64,000 bases of DNA, from positions 422,535 to 486,534 of the forward strand of contig CAVZBR010000006.1 in the NCBI GenBank assembly GCA_963773585.1, given 5' to 3'. The notes under the pieces were generated by a model that saw only the letters and a program-made list of their open reading frames with translations, was not told the DNA's origin and made no database searches. The translations under genes and the position numbers were made by a program. The DNA comes from CAVXJN01 sp963773585. Lineage in GTDB: Bacteria; Pseudomonadota; Gammaproteobacteria; JASBUN01. Of this stretch, positions 55,526 through 64,000 are shown piece by piece (within the stretch, counting starts at the first letter, position 1; each line of letters begins with the position of its first letter).

Positions 55526-56443
55526 TCAACGATCACGCGCGGCGGAAAATTCTCGCGCAACGTCTCCATTACGCTCGGTGCGACGCTGGTCGTCATCTGC
55601 TCCTTTGTAATGGAGCGATGAGATTTGCTCCGAAATGATCCCCATTAGAAATGTCAGCAATGATGAACTGAACAATAACGCGCTCATATTTGTGAAACGT
55701 TGAACCGTAACGTACGTATAGCCGTAGTAGGCAAGGCCTGTGGAGACGAGCAGAGCACTTATTGGAAGAAACAATCGCATGGGTGAAAACAGCGCACCAA
55801 TTTTGATTATTATCAGGAAAAATCGCAAACCGTCCCGATAAAGTCTGATCTTACTCTTTCCCTCTCTTCGTCCTGCACGAATAGGGACATAAGCGACAGG
55901 AAACCCCGATCGAAAAAAGGCCATCGTGCTCGTAGTGGGGTACGAAAATCCATTGGGAAGCAAATATAGGAACTTACGAAAGTGTCGCTCTCGCACGGCG
56001 CGAAATCCTGACGTCAAGTCATCGATTTGATGCCCAGTCATCAGCGAAGCCAAACGATTGTAAATAATATTGGCCACACGCCGACCAAACGAAGCATGAG
56101 TATCAGCCTGTCGTGCACCTACGACCAAATCGAACCCTTCGTCTAGTTTGTCCAGAAGCCGTTGAACATCGTTCGGGTCATGCTGCCCGTCAGCATCCAT
56201 GAACACAAGTGTGTCACCCGTAGCGTTTCGAGCTCCCGTCTTTATTGCCGCCCCATTGCCCATGCTATATGGGTGACGTTGCACTCGCACTGGATAACGC
56301 CTACATACTTCGAGGGTCTGGTCGTCGGAACCGTCGTCCACAACGACAACTTCTGCGGCCGGATAGCTCTCGCAGAGTCTTGGTAACAACACCTCTAGGT
56401 TCGCCGCTTCGTTCTTTGCGGGTAAAATTATGCTAAGTTTCAT
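55526..56443 (-). CDS. DPM1-like family 2 glycosyltransferase
   Basis: A GT2 enzyme of 305 residues. The GT-A core shows LPAKNEAANLE, VVVDDGSDD and FMDADGQHDP (DxD). RRVANIIYNRLASLMTG and DLTSGFRA are features of dolichyl/polyprenyl-phosphate sugar synthases. Two C-terminal helices (about 225-275) anchor it in the membrane. It would load mannose or another hexose onto a polyprenyl phosphate. The epimerase-like gene starts seven bases after its stop codon. Confidence 0.85.
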   Translation of the reverse strand: MKLSIILPAKNEAANLEVLLPRLCESYPAAEVVVVDDGSDDQTLEVCRRYPVRVQRHPYSMGNGAAIKTGARNATGDTLVFMDADGQHDPNDVQRLLDKLDEGFDLVVGARQADTHASFGRRVANIIYNRLASLMTGHQIDDLTSGFRAVRERHFRKFLYLLPNGFSYPTTSTMAFFRSGFPVAYVPIRAGRREGKSKIRLYRDGLRFFLIIIKIGALFSPMRLFLPISALLVSTGLAYYGYTYVTVQRFTNMSALLFSSSLLTFLMGIISEQISSLHYKGADDDQRRTERNGDVAREFSAARDR

Positions 56444-57315
56444 AATGGGTCTGCTGCTTCCCCCGTCGGATTAGCGCCTGTTTCATTATTGACTCGTACG
56501 GTCGTATACCACGCCAAAAACGCAAAAACCACAGATAGTGAAGCGTCACGCATCCCCGCGGGGCGCCTTGTTCGTCGCATTTCTCAATCAAAAGGCAGCG
56601 GTGCAATATCGTTTCCCGGCCGTCAGCAAGCGCTGCATCGAAACTACTTTGCCCTTTTGTCCGCACAGTTTGTTAGCTCGTCTACTTATATATCGTGACA
56701 GACAACACGATTCAGGTTCGCAGCCTTGAACGATTTCGCACCGACAACAGAGCATTCGCATTTGCGACCAGCGTGCATTGAAAAAAGCCCGTTGATGAGC
56801 CCGCGGATTCGAGAAGATGCGCGATGGTCCGGAAATCCAGCCCGGTCCACGAGCGAGCGCGGCAGAATCGTCTTTGTCTCGAATCGCAAAAAAGGGCGTT
56901 CGCGAACTCTGGTGCCGCGCTAACCAACGGACTTATTACCCAAATCTGCGACAGTGGGGCAGGCAGAGTACGCGGCGGTTTGGCGCGTGCCCGTCTAATT
57001 GCGCTCACTCGCACGACAAATCCGCGCTTGAAGATTTTGGGTCAGGCCACGCAATGAAGACGCCAGCCATACCTGTCCGTTTGTACCGCCTCCCGCCCCC
57101 GGGTCGTCAATTTTTTGACCACCCGGCTTGCCGATCCTCCGGACGCGCTTCCCGCCCTTCAAGAAACCGCACGCGCGCCGATAAAGTGAAACAATGATCC
57201 GAGACGGCGACGCATGCTAAATAGTTCATAGTTTTCGTAGACTATCCACATTTTCCACGATCTTTCGGACGTGCGTCACGGTACTCTTAAATGTTGCAGA
57301 TGAAAATGGAAGCAA
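56444..57315. other. 872-base gap upstream of pilB
   Basis: No recognisable gene. Short frames occur on both strands (for example 56433-56666 minus and 56817-57197 plus), but none looks like a known protein. A hairpin lies at 57101-57124 (GGGTCGTCAA, TTTT, TTGACCACCC, one mismatch). The AT-rich part 57215-57300 is the probable pilB promoter. The region may be decayed remains of the inserted block. Confidence 0.5.
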
Positions 57316-59034
57316 ATGGCGACCACTAATCCTCAGATGAACTTGAGCGGGCTCGCGCGCCGCCTCGTCCAGGACGATCTGCTAGATGAATCGTCCGCCG
57401 GTCGGGCACTGGACGAGGCGCGCAAAAAGCGTATTCCATTCGTAACTTATCTTGTGGAACATAAGGTTGCGGTCTCGAGCGCAATCGCCTGGTCCGCCGC
57501 CCAGGAATTCGGCGTTCCGGTTCTCGACATCAGTGCCATGGACCTGGAGCACGCCCCGGTCAAACTGGTGGACGAAAAGCTGATCCGCCAGCACCGTGCT
57601 CTGCCCCTGTTCAAGCGCGGCAACCGGCTGTATGTGGCAGTTTCCGATCCGACGAATCTCCAGGCCCTCGACGAAATCAAGTTTCATACCGGGGTCAACA
57701 CCGACCCGATCCTGGTCGAGGACGACAAACTCGCCAAAGCCATCGATCGCGCACTGGAAGCCAACGAGCAGCCGATGGACCAGATGCTCGATGAGGATCT
57801 GGACAATCTCTCCATCGAGGGCGGCGACGACCTCGATCGACAGGAAGCGGTCAGCGAATCCGATGCCGACGATACGCCGGTGGTTCGTTTCGTCAATAAG
57901 GTGCTGCTGGACGCGATCAACAAGGGCGCCTCGGATATTCATATCGAACCCTACGAGCACAAATTCCGTGTCCGGTTCCGCCAGGACGGCATCCTGAACG
58001 AAGTGGCCAATCCGCCAGTGACTCTCGCCACCCGCGTGGTCGCGCGCCTCAAAGTCATGTCGCGCATGGACATCGCCGAGCGCCGCGTGCCGCAGGACGG
58101 GCGTATCAAGATGACGTTGTCGAAGAACCGCGCCATCGACTTTCGTGTCAACACATGTCCGACCCTGTTCGGTGAGAAGGTCGTATTGCGTATTCTCGAT
58201 CCCACCAGCGCCAAGTTCGGCATCGATGCACTGGGTTACGAGGACCACCAGAAACAGTTGTTCATGGAGGCGATCCACAAACCTTATGGCATGGTGCTGG
58301 TGACGGGCCCCACCGGTAGCGGTAAGACGGTTTCGCTGTACACCGGCTTGAACATACTCAACACGACCGACCGCAATATCTCCACGGTCGAGGATCCGGT
58401 GGAAATCAACCTGCCCGGCGTCAACCAGGTCAGTATGAACCCGAAGACGGGTATGACCTTTGCCGCGGCCTTGCGCGCGTTTTTGCGCCAGGATCCGGAC
58501 ATCATTATGGTCGGCGAAATTCGAGACCTGGAAACCGCGGAAATCGCCATCAAAGCAGCCCAGACCGGACACTTGGTGCTATCCACATTGCACACCAACG
58601 ACGCGCCGCAGACGCTTTCCCGCTTGGTGAATATGGGCGTCGCGCCTTACAACATTGCCTCGGCGGTGAACCTGATCATCGCCCAGCGTCTGGCGCGACG
58701 ACTGTGCAATAACTGCAAGAAGCCCCATGAGGGCATCCCCCATGAAGCGCTCCTCAAGGAAGGTTTTACGGAAGAGGAGATTCCCAGAGTGACCATTTAC
58801 GCGCCCGTGGGTTGCGACCAGTGCACCAACGGATACAAGGGACGGGTGGGTATTTATCAGGTGATGCAGGTGTCGGAGGAAATGGGCCGCATCATCATGG
58901 AAGGCGGCAACGCCATGCAACTTGCCAAGCAGGCGGCTGCTGAGGGAATTCCGGATTTGCGCCGTTCCGGATTGAATAAAGTGGCTGAAGGTATCACCAG
59001 CCTGGAAGAGATCAATCGGGTTACCAAGGATTAA
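57316..59034 (+). CDS. pilB: Type IV pilus assembly ATPase PilB
   Basis: The extension motor (572 residues). An N-terminal MshEN/GspE-N domain (about 50-150) precedes the ATPase with Walker A GPTGSGKT, Asp box (TVEDPVEI), Walker B (DPDIIMVGEIRDLETAE) and His box (LVLSTLHTND). A four-Cys zinc site (CNNC and CDQC) follows. It is first of pilB-pilC-pilD. Confidence 0.96.
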   Translation: MATTNPQMNLSGLARRLVQDDLLDESSAGRALDEARKKRIPFVTYLVEHKVAVSSAIAWSAAQEFGVPVLDISAMDLEHAPVKLVDEKLIRQHRALPLFKRGNRLYVAVSDPTNLQALDEIKFHTGVNTDPILVEDDKLAKAIDRALEANEQPMDQMLDEDLDNLSIEGGDDLDRQEAVSESDADDTPVVRFVNKVLLDAINKGASDIHIEPYEHKFRVRFRQDGILNEVANPPVTLATRVVARLKVMSRMDIAERRVPQDGRIKMTLSKNRAIDFRVNTCPTLFGEKVVLRILDPTSAKFGIDALGYEDHQKQLFMEAIHKPYGMVLVTGPTGSGKTVSLYTGLNILNTTDRNISTVEDPVEINLPGVNQVSMNPKTGMTFAAALRAFLRQDPDIIMVGEIRDLETAEIAIKAAQTGHLVLSTLHTNDAPQTLSRLVNMGVAPYNIASAVNLIIAQRLARRLCNNCKKPHEGIPHEALLKEGFTEEEIPRVTIYAPVGCDQCTNGYKGRVGIYQVMQVSEEMGRIIMEGGNAMQLAKQAAAEGIPDLRRSGLNKVAEGITSLEEINRVTKD

Positions 59035-59040
59035 ACCGTC

Positions 59041-60261
59041 ATGGCCGAGAAAGCATTGAAACTGTCTTCGTTCGCCTGGGAAGGGCTCGACCGCCGGGGC
59101 TCGAAGGTCAAAGGCGAAGTCAAAAGCAATACCCTTGCCACCGCCAAAGCGGAATTGCGCCGCCAGGGCATCAATCCGAAAAAAGTACGGAAAAAATCCG
59201 CGCTGTTCGAATCGGGCAAGGGCAAGGCAATCACGCCGAAGGACATCGCCATTTTCAGTCGACAGTTGGCGACGATGATGTCCGCAGGTGTGCCGCTGGT
59301 GCAGTCATTCGACATCATCGGCCGCAGCCACGAAAAGCCGCGCATGCGCGACATGCTATTGGCGATCAAGGCCGACATCGAGGCGGGTAATACGCTCGCC
59401 GACGCGTTGGCGAAATTCCCGCTCTTTTTCGACGACCTGTTCGTGAATCTGGTCCGTGCCGGCGAGCACGCCGGTGTGTTGGAGTCGTTGCTGCACAAGA
59501 TTGCGACATACAAGGAACGCACGGAAGAGATCAAGTCCAAAATCAAAAAGGCGCTGTTTTACCCCGCGGCCGTGATTGTGGTCGCGTTTGTGGTAACCGC
59601 GATTCTGCTGATATACGTGGTTCCGCAGTTCGAAGATCTGTTCAAGGGATTCGGCGCGGCATTACCGGCGTTCACGCAGATGGTCATCAATCTGTCCCGG
59701 TTCATGCAGGATTATTGGTGGGCGGTATTCGGCATCATAGTTGGTGTCATCGTCGCCGCGGTCCAAGCGAAGAAACGATCACGGAAGTTTCGAATATTTT
59801 TGGACAAGGCGACGCTGAAGATGCCCATCATCGGCGCCATCGTCAACAAGGCCGCTATTGCCCGCTACGCGCGCACCCTGTCCACCATGTTCGCAGCCGG
59901 TGTTCCCCTCGTGGAAGCCATGACGTCGGTCGCCGGCGCTACCGGCAACCAGGTGTACTCGGAAGCGGTCATCCGCATGCGTGAGGACGTCTCCACCGGC
60001 CGCCAACTTCAATCCGCCATGCGTGACGTCAATCTGTTTCCGCCCATGGTGGTACAGATGGTTGCCATCGGCGAAGAAGCCGGCTCGTTGGATGAAATGC
60101 TGTCCAAGGTCGCGGACTTCTACGAACAGGAAGTCAACGACGCGGTTGATTCCATGAGCAGTCTGCTGGAACCCTTGATCATGGCAATCCTCGGCGTTCT
60201 GGTGGGCGGCCTGGTCATTGCCATGTATTTGCCGATCTTCAAGCTCGGCTCCGTCGTATAA
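59041..60261 (+). CDS. pilC: Type IV pilus inner-membrane platform PilC
   Basis: A GspF/PilC-family protein of 406 residues with two repeated halves, each starting with the T2SSF motif (FSRQLATMMSAGVPLVQSFD and YARTLSTMFAAGVPLVEAM) and three membrane helices overall. It couples PilB to pilin insertion. Only six bases separate it from pilB. Confidence 0.96.
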   Translation: MAEKALKLSSFAWEGLDRRGSKVKGEVKSNTLATAKAELRRQGINPKKVRKKSALFESGKGKAITPKDIAIFSRQLATMMSAGVPLVQSFDIIGRSHEKPRMRDMLLAIKADIEAGNTLADALAKFPLFFDDLFVNLVRAGEHAGVLESLLHKIATYKERTEEIKSKIKKALFYPAAVIVVAFVVTAILLIYVVPQFEDLFKGFGAALPAFTQMVINLSRFMQDYWWAVFGIIVGVIVAAVQAKKRSRKFRIFLDKATLKMPIIGAIVNKAAIARYARTLSTMFAAGVPLVEAMTSVAGATGNQVYSEAVIRMREDVSTGRQLQSAMRDVNLFPPMVVQMVAIGEEAGSLDEMLSKVADFYEQEVNDAVDSMSSLLEPLIMAILGVLVGGLVIAMYLPIFKLGSVV

Positions 60262-60293
60262 CAATAAGCGCGCCTACGAGGCGTGTTTGCTAC

Positions 60294-60326
60294 GGGGCGA
60301 CGTCGATGACGCCGCCCCCTTTTTTT
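60294..60326 (+). terminator. Hairpin with T-run between pilC and pilD
   Basis: The stem GGGGCG with CGCCCC (loop about 13 bases) is followed by seven T, just before pilD. It probably reduces pilD expression relative to pilBC and may not stop transcription fully. Confidence 0.6.
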
Positions 60327-60339
60327 GGAAATCTGAACG

Positions 60340-61215
60340 ATGGCATTGATTGAGCTGTTACAGCGCGAGGGTCTGTTTCTGGTAATGGTCGCCGGCGTAC
60401 TCGGGCTGTTGATCGGCAGTTTCCTGAACGTGGTGATTTACCGCCTTCCGGTAATGCTGGAACAACAGTGGACCGAGCAATGTCAGGAAATGCTCGGACT
60501 AGAGCGCGGTCAGTCCACCAAGCCATTCAACCTGGTCACCCCCCGTTCGCGTTGTCCCGAATGCGGCCACGCGATCAGTGCCTGGGAAAACATTCCGGTC
60601 GTCAGTTATCTGGCGTTGCGGGGCCGCTGTCGTCAGTGCAGCACCCCGATCAGTGCGCGCTATCCGTTGATCGAATTGCTCAGCGCCGTGCTCTCGGCCT
60701 TGGTGGCGTGGCATTTCGGATTCACGCTGCAAGCAGCCGGTGCACTCGTGTTGACCTGGTCGCTGCTCAGTCTCGCATTCATCGATATCGATCATAAGCT
60801 GCTGCCCGATGCCATTACGCTCCCACTGCTGTGGCTCGGGCTGCTGATGAATGTGAGCGGTACCTTCACCACGCTGCAGGCAAGCGTCATCGGTGCGGCG
60901 GCGGGCTATGTTGTCCTCTGGGCGGTGTTTCAGGGCTTTAAACTGCTGACCGGCAAAGAAGGCATGGGCTATGGCGATTTCAAACTGCTGGCCATGCTTG
61001 GCGCCTGGCTCGGCTGGCAATACCTGCCGTTGATCATCATATTGTCTTCCGTGGTGGGCGCCGTGGTCGGCATTTCGCTGGTATTGATTCGTCGGCATGA
61101 TCGCACGGTGCCAATACCGTTCGGCCCGTATCTCGCGGCAGCCGGATGGATTGCGTTGATTTGGGGATCGCAACTGATCGACACTTACATGCTGGTATCC
61201 GGACTGCAACGCTGA
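60340..61215 (+). CDS. pilD: Prepilin leader peptidase/N-methyltransferase PilD
   Basis: A membrane aspartic protease of 291 residues that cuts and methylates pilin. The cytoplasmic loop has two CxxC pairs (CPEC, CRQC). The catalytic Asp residues lie in IDIDHKLLPD and GYGDFKLLA. Eight helices are predicted. Starts after the pilC terminator-like hairpin; the repeat array C follows. Confidence 0.95.
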   Translation: MALIELLQREGLFLVMVAGVLGLLIGSFLNVVIYRLPVMLEQQWTEQCQEMLGLERGQSTKPFNLVTPRSRCPECGHAISAWENIPVVSYLALRGRCRQCSTPISARYPLIELLSAVLSALVAWHFGFTLQAAGALVLTWSLLSLAFIDIDHKLLPDAITLPLLWLGLLMNVSGTFTTLQASVIGAAAGYVVLWAVFQGFKLLTGKEGMGYGDFKLLAMLGAWLGWQYLPLIIILSSVVGAVVGISLVLIRRHDRTVPIPFGPYLAAAGWIALIWGSQLIDTYMLVSGLQR

Positions 61216-61262
61216 TCGCGCACGTCTTAGGTCTGATGTATCCGGGCTGCCGCGACAAGAGT

Positions 61263-61820
61263 CATGATGCGTCCGCGCTGCGCGCTTGACACATCCTACG
61301 TCGCGATGTCGTAGGTAGGTTGCGTCAAGGCCCGAAAGGCCGGACGCAACATTGCACTGCCGCAATAAGAGACATGATGCGTCCGCGCTGCGCGCTTGAC
61401 GCATCCTACGTCGCGATGTCGTAGGCAGGTTGCGTCAAGGCCCGAAGGGCCGGACGCAACATTGCACTGCCTTGCAATAAGAAATATGATGCGTCCGCGC
61501 TGCGCGCTTGACACATCCTACGTCGCGATGTCGTAGGTAGGTTGCGTCAAGGCCCGTAGGGCCGGACGCAACATTGCACGGTGCCAGCGTGTAACGGCAG
61601 CCGCGATAAGAAATATGATGCGTCCGCGCTGCGCGCTTGACACATCCTACGTCGCGATGTCGTAGGTAGGTTGCGTCAAGGCCCGAAAGGCCGGACGCAA
61701 CATTGCACTGCCGCAATAAGAGACATGATGCGTCCGCGCTGCGCGCTTGACGCATCCTACGTCGCGATGTCGTAGGTAGGTTGCGCCAAGGCCCGTAGGG
61801 CCGGACGCAACATTGCCCCA
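61263..61820. repeat. BIME-like array C, five paired palindromes
   Basis: The 710-base gap between pilD and coaE holds five tandem units of 111-128 bases, starting near 61266, 61377, 61489, 61617 and 61728. Each unit has an inverted palindrome (GATGCGTC ... GAC(A/G)CATCCTAC), a short spacer and a forward palindrome (GTAGGTTGCGTC ... GACGCAAC), so the two GTAG feet face each other. Three units have one mismatch in the first stem. The tails vary. This is the layout of bacterial interspersed mosaic elements built from REPs. Confidence 0.88.
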
Positions 61821-61925
61821 TGCGACAATGCGAGACGAGGACAGAGCAGGATCGGGGCCCGATCGGCCACGCCAAGAACCCGTCGGCTTTTCGCTGATGC
61901 TGGTTATGCAGATTCCCGGAGGCTC

Positions 61926-62522
61926 ATGTACAAGGTCGGACTCACTGGCGGTATTGGCAGCGGCAAATCTACCGCCGCCAACCTGTTCGCCGCTCGCGGC
62001 GTGCTCGTGATCGACGCCGATCGGGCGGCACGCGATGCGGTGATGCCCGGCAGTCCGGCCCTGGCGAGGATCGTAGAAGAGTTCGGTCCTGGCGCGCTCG
62101 ACGCCGACAACTCCCTCGATCGCGCCGCGCTGCGCGAGATCGTGTTCACGGACCCGGCGCGCCGCCGTGTGTTGGAATCCATTTTGCACCCGGTCATCAT
62201 TGCGCAGATGCATGCCGAGGCCGAACGCGCGTCCGGTTACTACTGCCTGCTGGCAATGCCCTTGTTGCTGGAAGCTCACCAGCAACACGCCGTGGATCGC
62301 ATCCTGGTCATCGACTGCCCCCCCGAGCTGCAACGTGAAAGAGCCATGTCGCGCGATGGTGCAACCGCCGACGAGGTGGAACGCATCATGGCGGCGCAAG
62401 TGCCGCGCGAGCAACGCCTGGCCGCCGCCGACGACATCGTCGTCAACGACGGCGACATGCAACACTTGGAAACACAGGTGGATATGCTGCATCAGCGCTA
62501 CTTGGCGCTGGCGCGCACCTGA
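61926..62522 (+). CDS. coaE: Dephospho-CoA kinase
   Basis: The last enzyme of coenzyme A synthesis (198 residues). The P-loop GGIGSGKST at residues 8-16, DADRAARD and the lid region SRDGATADEVERIM are all present. CGGAGG lies four bases before the ATG. Follows pilD across repeat array C, the usual pilD-coaE-zapD-yacG order. Confidence 0.95.
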   Translation: MYKVGLTGGIGSGKSTAANLFAARGVLVIDADRAARDAVMPGSPALARIVEEFGPGALDADNSLDRAALREIVFTDPARRRVLESILHPVIIAQMHAEAERASGYYCLLAMPLLLEAHQQHAVDRILVIDCPPELQRERAMSRDGATADEVERIMAAQVPREQRLAAADDIVVNDGDMQHLETQVDMLHQRYLALART

Positions 62523-62592
62523 GTGGCGTTGCGCCCTCCGGGGATGTGGTGGACAATAGTTGGATTCCGGGGCCACCCGAAAACAGCCATTC

Positions 62593-63363
62593 GTGCAAAA
62601 CGCCGTCACATACGAACAACCGCTCAATGAACGCATACGATCCTTCCTGCGCCTTGAACATCTATTCAAGCAAGCGGGATTTTTCGTTCGCGGCACGTCT
62701 GTCTGGAACAGCCAGGCGGCGCTGGAGACGATCCTCGGTATCCAGAACCTGCTAGGACGTAACGACGTCAAAACGGAAGTACTCAAGGAGCTCGAACGCC
62801 ACACCGCCAACCTCGCCCGGCTGGAACAAAACCCGGATGTTGACCGTGGTCGTTTATCGGAGATCCTCGACGAATTGGATATGCTGATCGACCGGCTGTA
62901 CTCCAACAGCCAACCGCTGGGTCACGAGTTGAAGCAAAACGAATTTCTCAACAGTATCCGGCAACGGTCGATGATCCCAGGCGGCACCTGCGATTTCGAC
63001 CTCCCTGGCTACCATCACTGGCTCCAGGGACCCAGCGAAGATCGCATCCGCGATCTGAGTACATGGCTGTCGGCGTTTGACGTACTCCGCCAAGCGATTA
63101 CCATTATCTTGGGTTTGATCCGGGAAAGCTCGGTATCCAAAAACGCAGTCGCTGAACAGGGTTTTTTCCAGCGCTCCATGGACCCAAACAATCCCTGTCA
63201 GATCCTACGGGTGACGTTGCCGGCCGAGGCCGCTTACTTTCCCGAAATCAGCGGCGGCAAACACCGCTTCACCATTCGCTTCCTGCAACTGCCGTCTCTC
63301 GGCGAGCGTGCAGTACCCTTACAGGAAGACATTGAGTTTCTGCTGTGCTGCTGCGCGGTTTAA
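62593..63363 (+). CDS. zapD: Cell division protein ZapD
   Basis: A DUF1342 protein of 256 residues from the GTG at 62593. It has the family opening VTYEQPLNERIRSFLRLEHLF and later GGTCDFDLPGYHHWL. ZapD crosslinks FtsZ filaments. An upstream TTG at 62560 would add eleven residues without homology. Confidence 0.92.
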   Translation: MQNAVTYEQPLNERIRSFLRLEHLFKQAGFFVRGTSVWNSQAALETILGIQNLLGRNDVKTEVLKELERHTANLARLEQNPDVDRGRLSEILDELDMLIDRLYSNSQPLGHELKQNEFLNSIRQRSMIPGGTCDFDLPGYHHWLQGPSEDRIRDLSTWLSAFDVLRQAITIILGLIRESSVSKNAVAEQGFFQRSMDPNNPCQILRVTLPAEAAYFPEISGGKHRFTIRFLQLPSLGERAVPLQEDIEFLLCCCAV

Positions 63364-63381
63364 TCCGTTCGGTATCCGATC

Positions 63382-63576
63382 ATGAGCCAAACGCGCAAAA
63401 ACACCGTAGTCCGCTGCCCCACCTGTGGCACGAAGGTGGTCTGGTCCGACGAATCCCGTTGGCGCCCATTTTGCAGCCAGCGCTGCCGAACCATGGATTT
63501 GGGCGACTGGCTCGCCGAGCGTCATCGCGTCCCCGGGGAACCGGCACCCCCGGACGACCCTGAATCCATGAACTGA
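63382..63576 (+). CDS. yacG: DNA gyrase inhibitor YacG
   Basis: A small zinc protein of 64 residues with CPTCG and CSQRC forming a four-Cys zinc site, then MDLGDWLAERHRVPG, typical of YacG. It binds GyrB and blocks DNA binding. Lies 18 bases after zapD. Confidence 0.94.
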   Translation: MSQTRKNTVVRCPTCGTKVVWSDESRWRPFCSQRCRTMDLGDWLAERHRVPGEPAPPDDPESMN

Positions 63577-63729
63577 GCCGGGCGAAGTTAATCAGACGCA
63601 TTCGGATTCCGGCCCGGCTGCAATCGTCGACAAAAGCCACCCCGCTGCAACAGCGCCTTGTCTCCGGTAGCGGATGCCTGTCGATTGCGAGCTACCGCGA
63701 GCGACGATCCCGGTAAGTCAAACGTCCCT

Positions 63730-64000
63730 CTATTCCACGCCGGCGGCAAACCCGAATGTCGCATGGCGGGTGCTGGAGGCCGTCTCCACCTCGATCCGCG
63801 CCAGCCAATCGGCCCGGCCGCTGACGCACACGGGCAGTGTGGCGCGACCTCGCCAGATTCCCGGCTCTGCTTCCTCGAGTTCTGTGCGGTTCATTCCCAT
63901 GTCCATGCCACGCATATCGAAGGTAATGGTCACAGACGACGCCCGCGGCCCGAAAACCTGGACCTGAAGCGGGAACGGTGTCATCAACGGAACTGGCCGA
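63730..64000 (-). CDS. FixH/YtkA-like periplasmic domain protein, 5' end outside the window
   Basis: The visible 85-90 residues end at the stop at 63730 and look like the middle and end of a beta-sandwich protein: FDMRGMDMGMNRTELEE with TLPVCVSGRADW. The Met-rich GMDMGMN segment and the PVC segment recur in FixH/YtkA-like, possibly copper-binding, proteins. An in-frame Met is at 63987, but the frame stays open to the window edge and the protein probably starts beyond it. The 153 bases between yacG and this gene hold nothing clear. Confidence 0.42.
   Translation of the reverse strand, partial: RPVPLMTPFPLQVQVFGPRASSVTITFDMRGMDMGMNRTELEEAEPGIWRGRATLPVCVSGRADWLARIEVETASSTRHATFGFAAGVE

Noticed and set aside
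56433..56666. 77-codon minus-strand frame upstream of the GT2 gene
   Set aside because: No ribosome binding site, no family likeness, mixed composition; treated as non-coding.
50728..57315. Insertion sequence or phage remnant in the glycan block
   Set aside because: No transposase, integrase or terminal inverted repeats are visible; only the apparently higher AT content hints at transfer.
61263..61820. CRISPR-like regular repeats
   Set aside because: Units are 111-128 bases, made of palindromes with nearly identical sequence between them; there are no unique spacers of constant size and no cas genes. REP/BIME fits better.
61435..61875. Minus-strand open frames through array C, one running to 62906 across coaE
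   Set aside because: Repeat-derived and antisense to coaE; the coding signal is clearly on the plus strand.

Overview
The window is a stretch of chromosome from a gammaproteobacterium that oxidises reduced sulfur compounds. The gene order cpoB-pal-tolBARQ-ybgC-ruvBAC-yebC-nudB-aspS, the divergent rluD/bamD pair, and pilS-pilR-pilA with pilBCD-coaE-zapD-yacG are all gammaproteobacterial. The sulfur genes (soxXYZA, soxB, rhd-tusA-dsrE2 and a TsuA-like carrier) point to a thiosulfate-oxidising chemolithotroph of the kind found in Ectothiorhodospiraceae, Acidiferrobacterales and relatives. The genus cannot be fixed from the sequence alone.

Layout. Bases 1-12069 are a sulfur region: two divergent FadL-type outer-membrane channels, the rhd-tusA-dsrE2 sulfur-relay operon, a BepA-like periplasmic protease, soxXYZA, soxB, a tRNA-Lys and a thiosulfate/sulfur carrier. 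No soxCD is present, which fits the branched Sox pathway in which cytoplasmic sulfur carriers take over the sulfane sulfur. Bases 12242-25772 are housekeeping on the minus strand: queuosine precursor synthesis, the Tol-Pal envelope complex, Holliday junction resolution, YebC, Nudix and AspRS. Bases 26057-32750 hold an Atm1-type exporter, an unusual cassette (AMP-phosphorylase-like enzyme, PRPP-synthetase-like enzyme, DUF1614 membrane protein, SDR) and a small Asp-rich lipoprotein. Bases 32809-46551 hold ClpB behind a good sigma-32 promoter, a glutamate-synthase-like FMN protein, a ZIP transporter, PgeF, RluD, BamD, a nitroreductase, P-II, NadE and SucCD. Bases 46680-61215 are the type IV pilus region (pilS, pilR, pilA, pilB, pilC, pilD). 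It is interrupted between pilA and pilB by an apparently AT-richer block of membrane-glycan genes. Bases 61926-64000 hold coaE, zapD, yacG and a gene cut by the window edge.

Three intergenic regions (about 41.37-41.78, 44.88-45.38 and 61.26-61.82 kb) are packed with GTAG-headed palindromes that look like REP/BIME elements. The stem sequence differs between units and clusters, and the two arms mostly change together, which suggests that the fold is what is conserved. One array separates sucC from sucD.

How the genes work together. PilS/PilR should drive pilA from a clear sigma-54 promoter (50068-50084), and the pilA leader can fold into a three-way junction. The genes after pilA encode a TMTC-like membrane glycosyltransferase with TPRs, an LPG-synthase-type membrane protein, a UDP-GlcNAc-2-epimerase-like enzyme and a DPM1-like glycosyltransferase. 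Together they could form a lipid-linked O-glycosylation route acting on the Ser/Thr-rich pilin; this is inference. The AMP-phosphorylase/PRPP cassette and this glycosylation island are the two best candidates for incompletely described systems.
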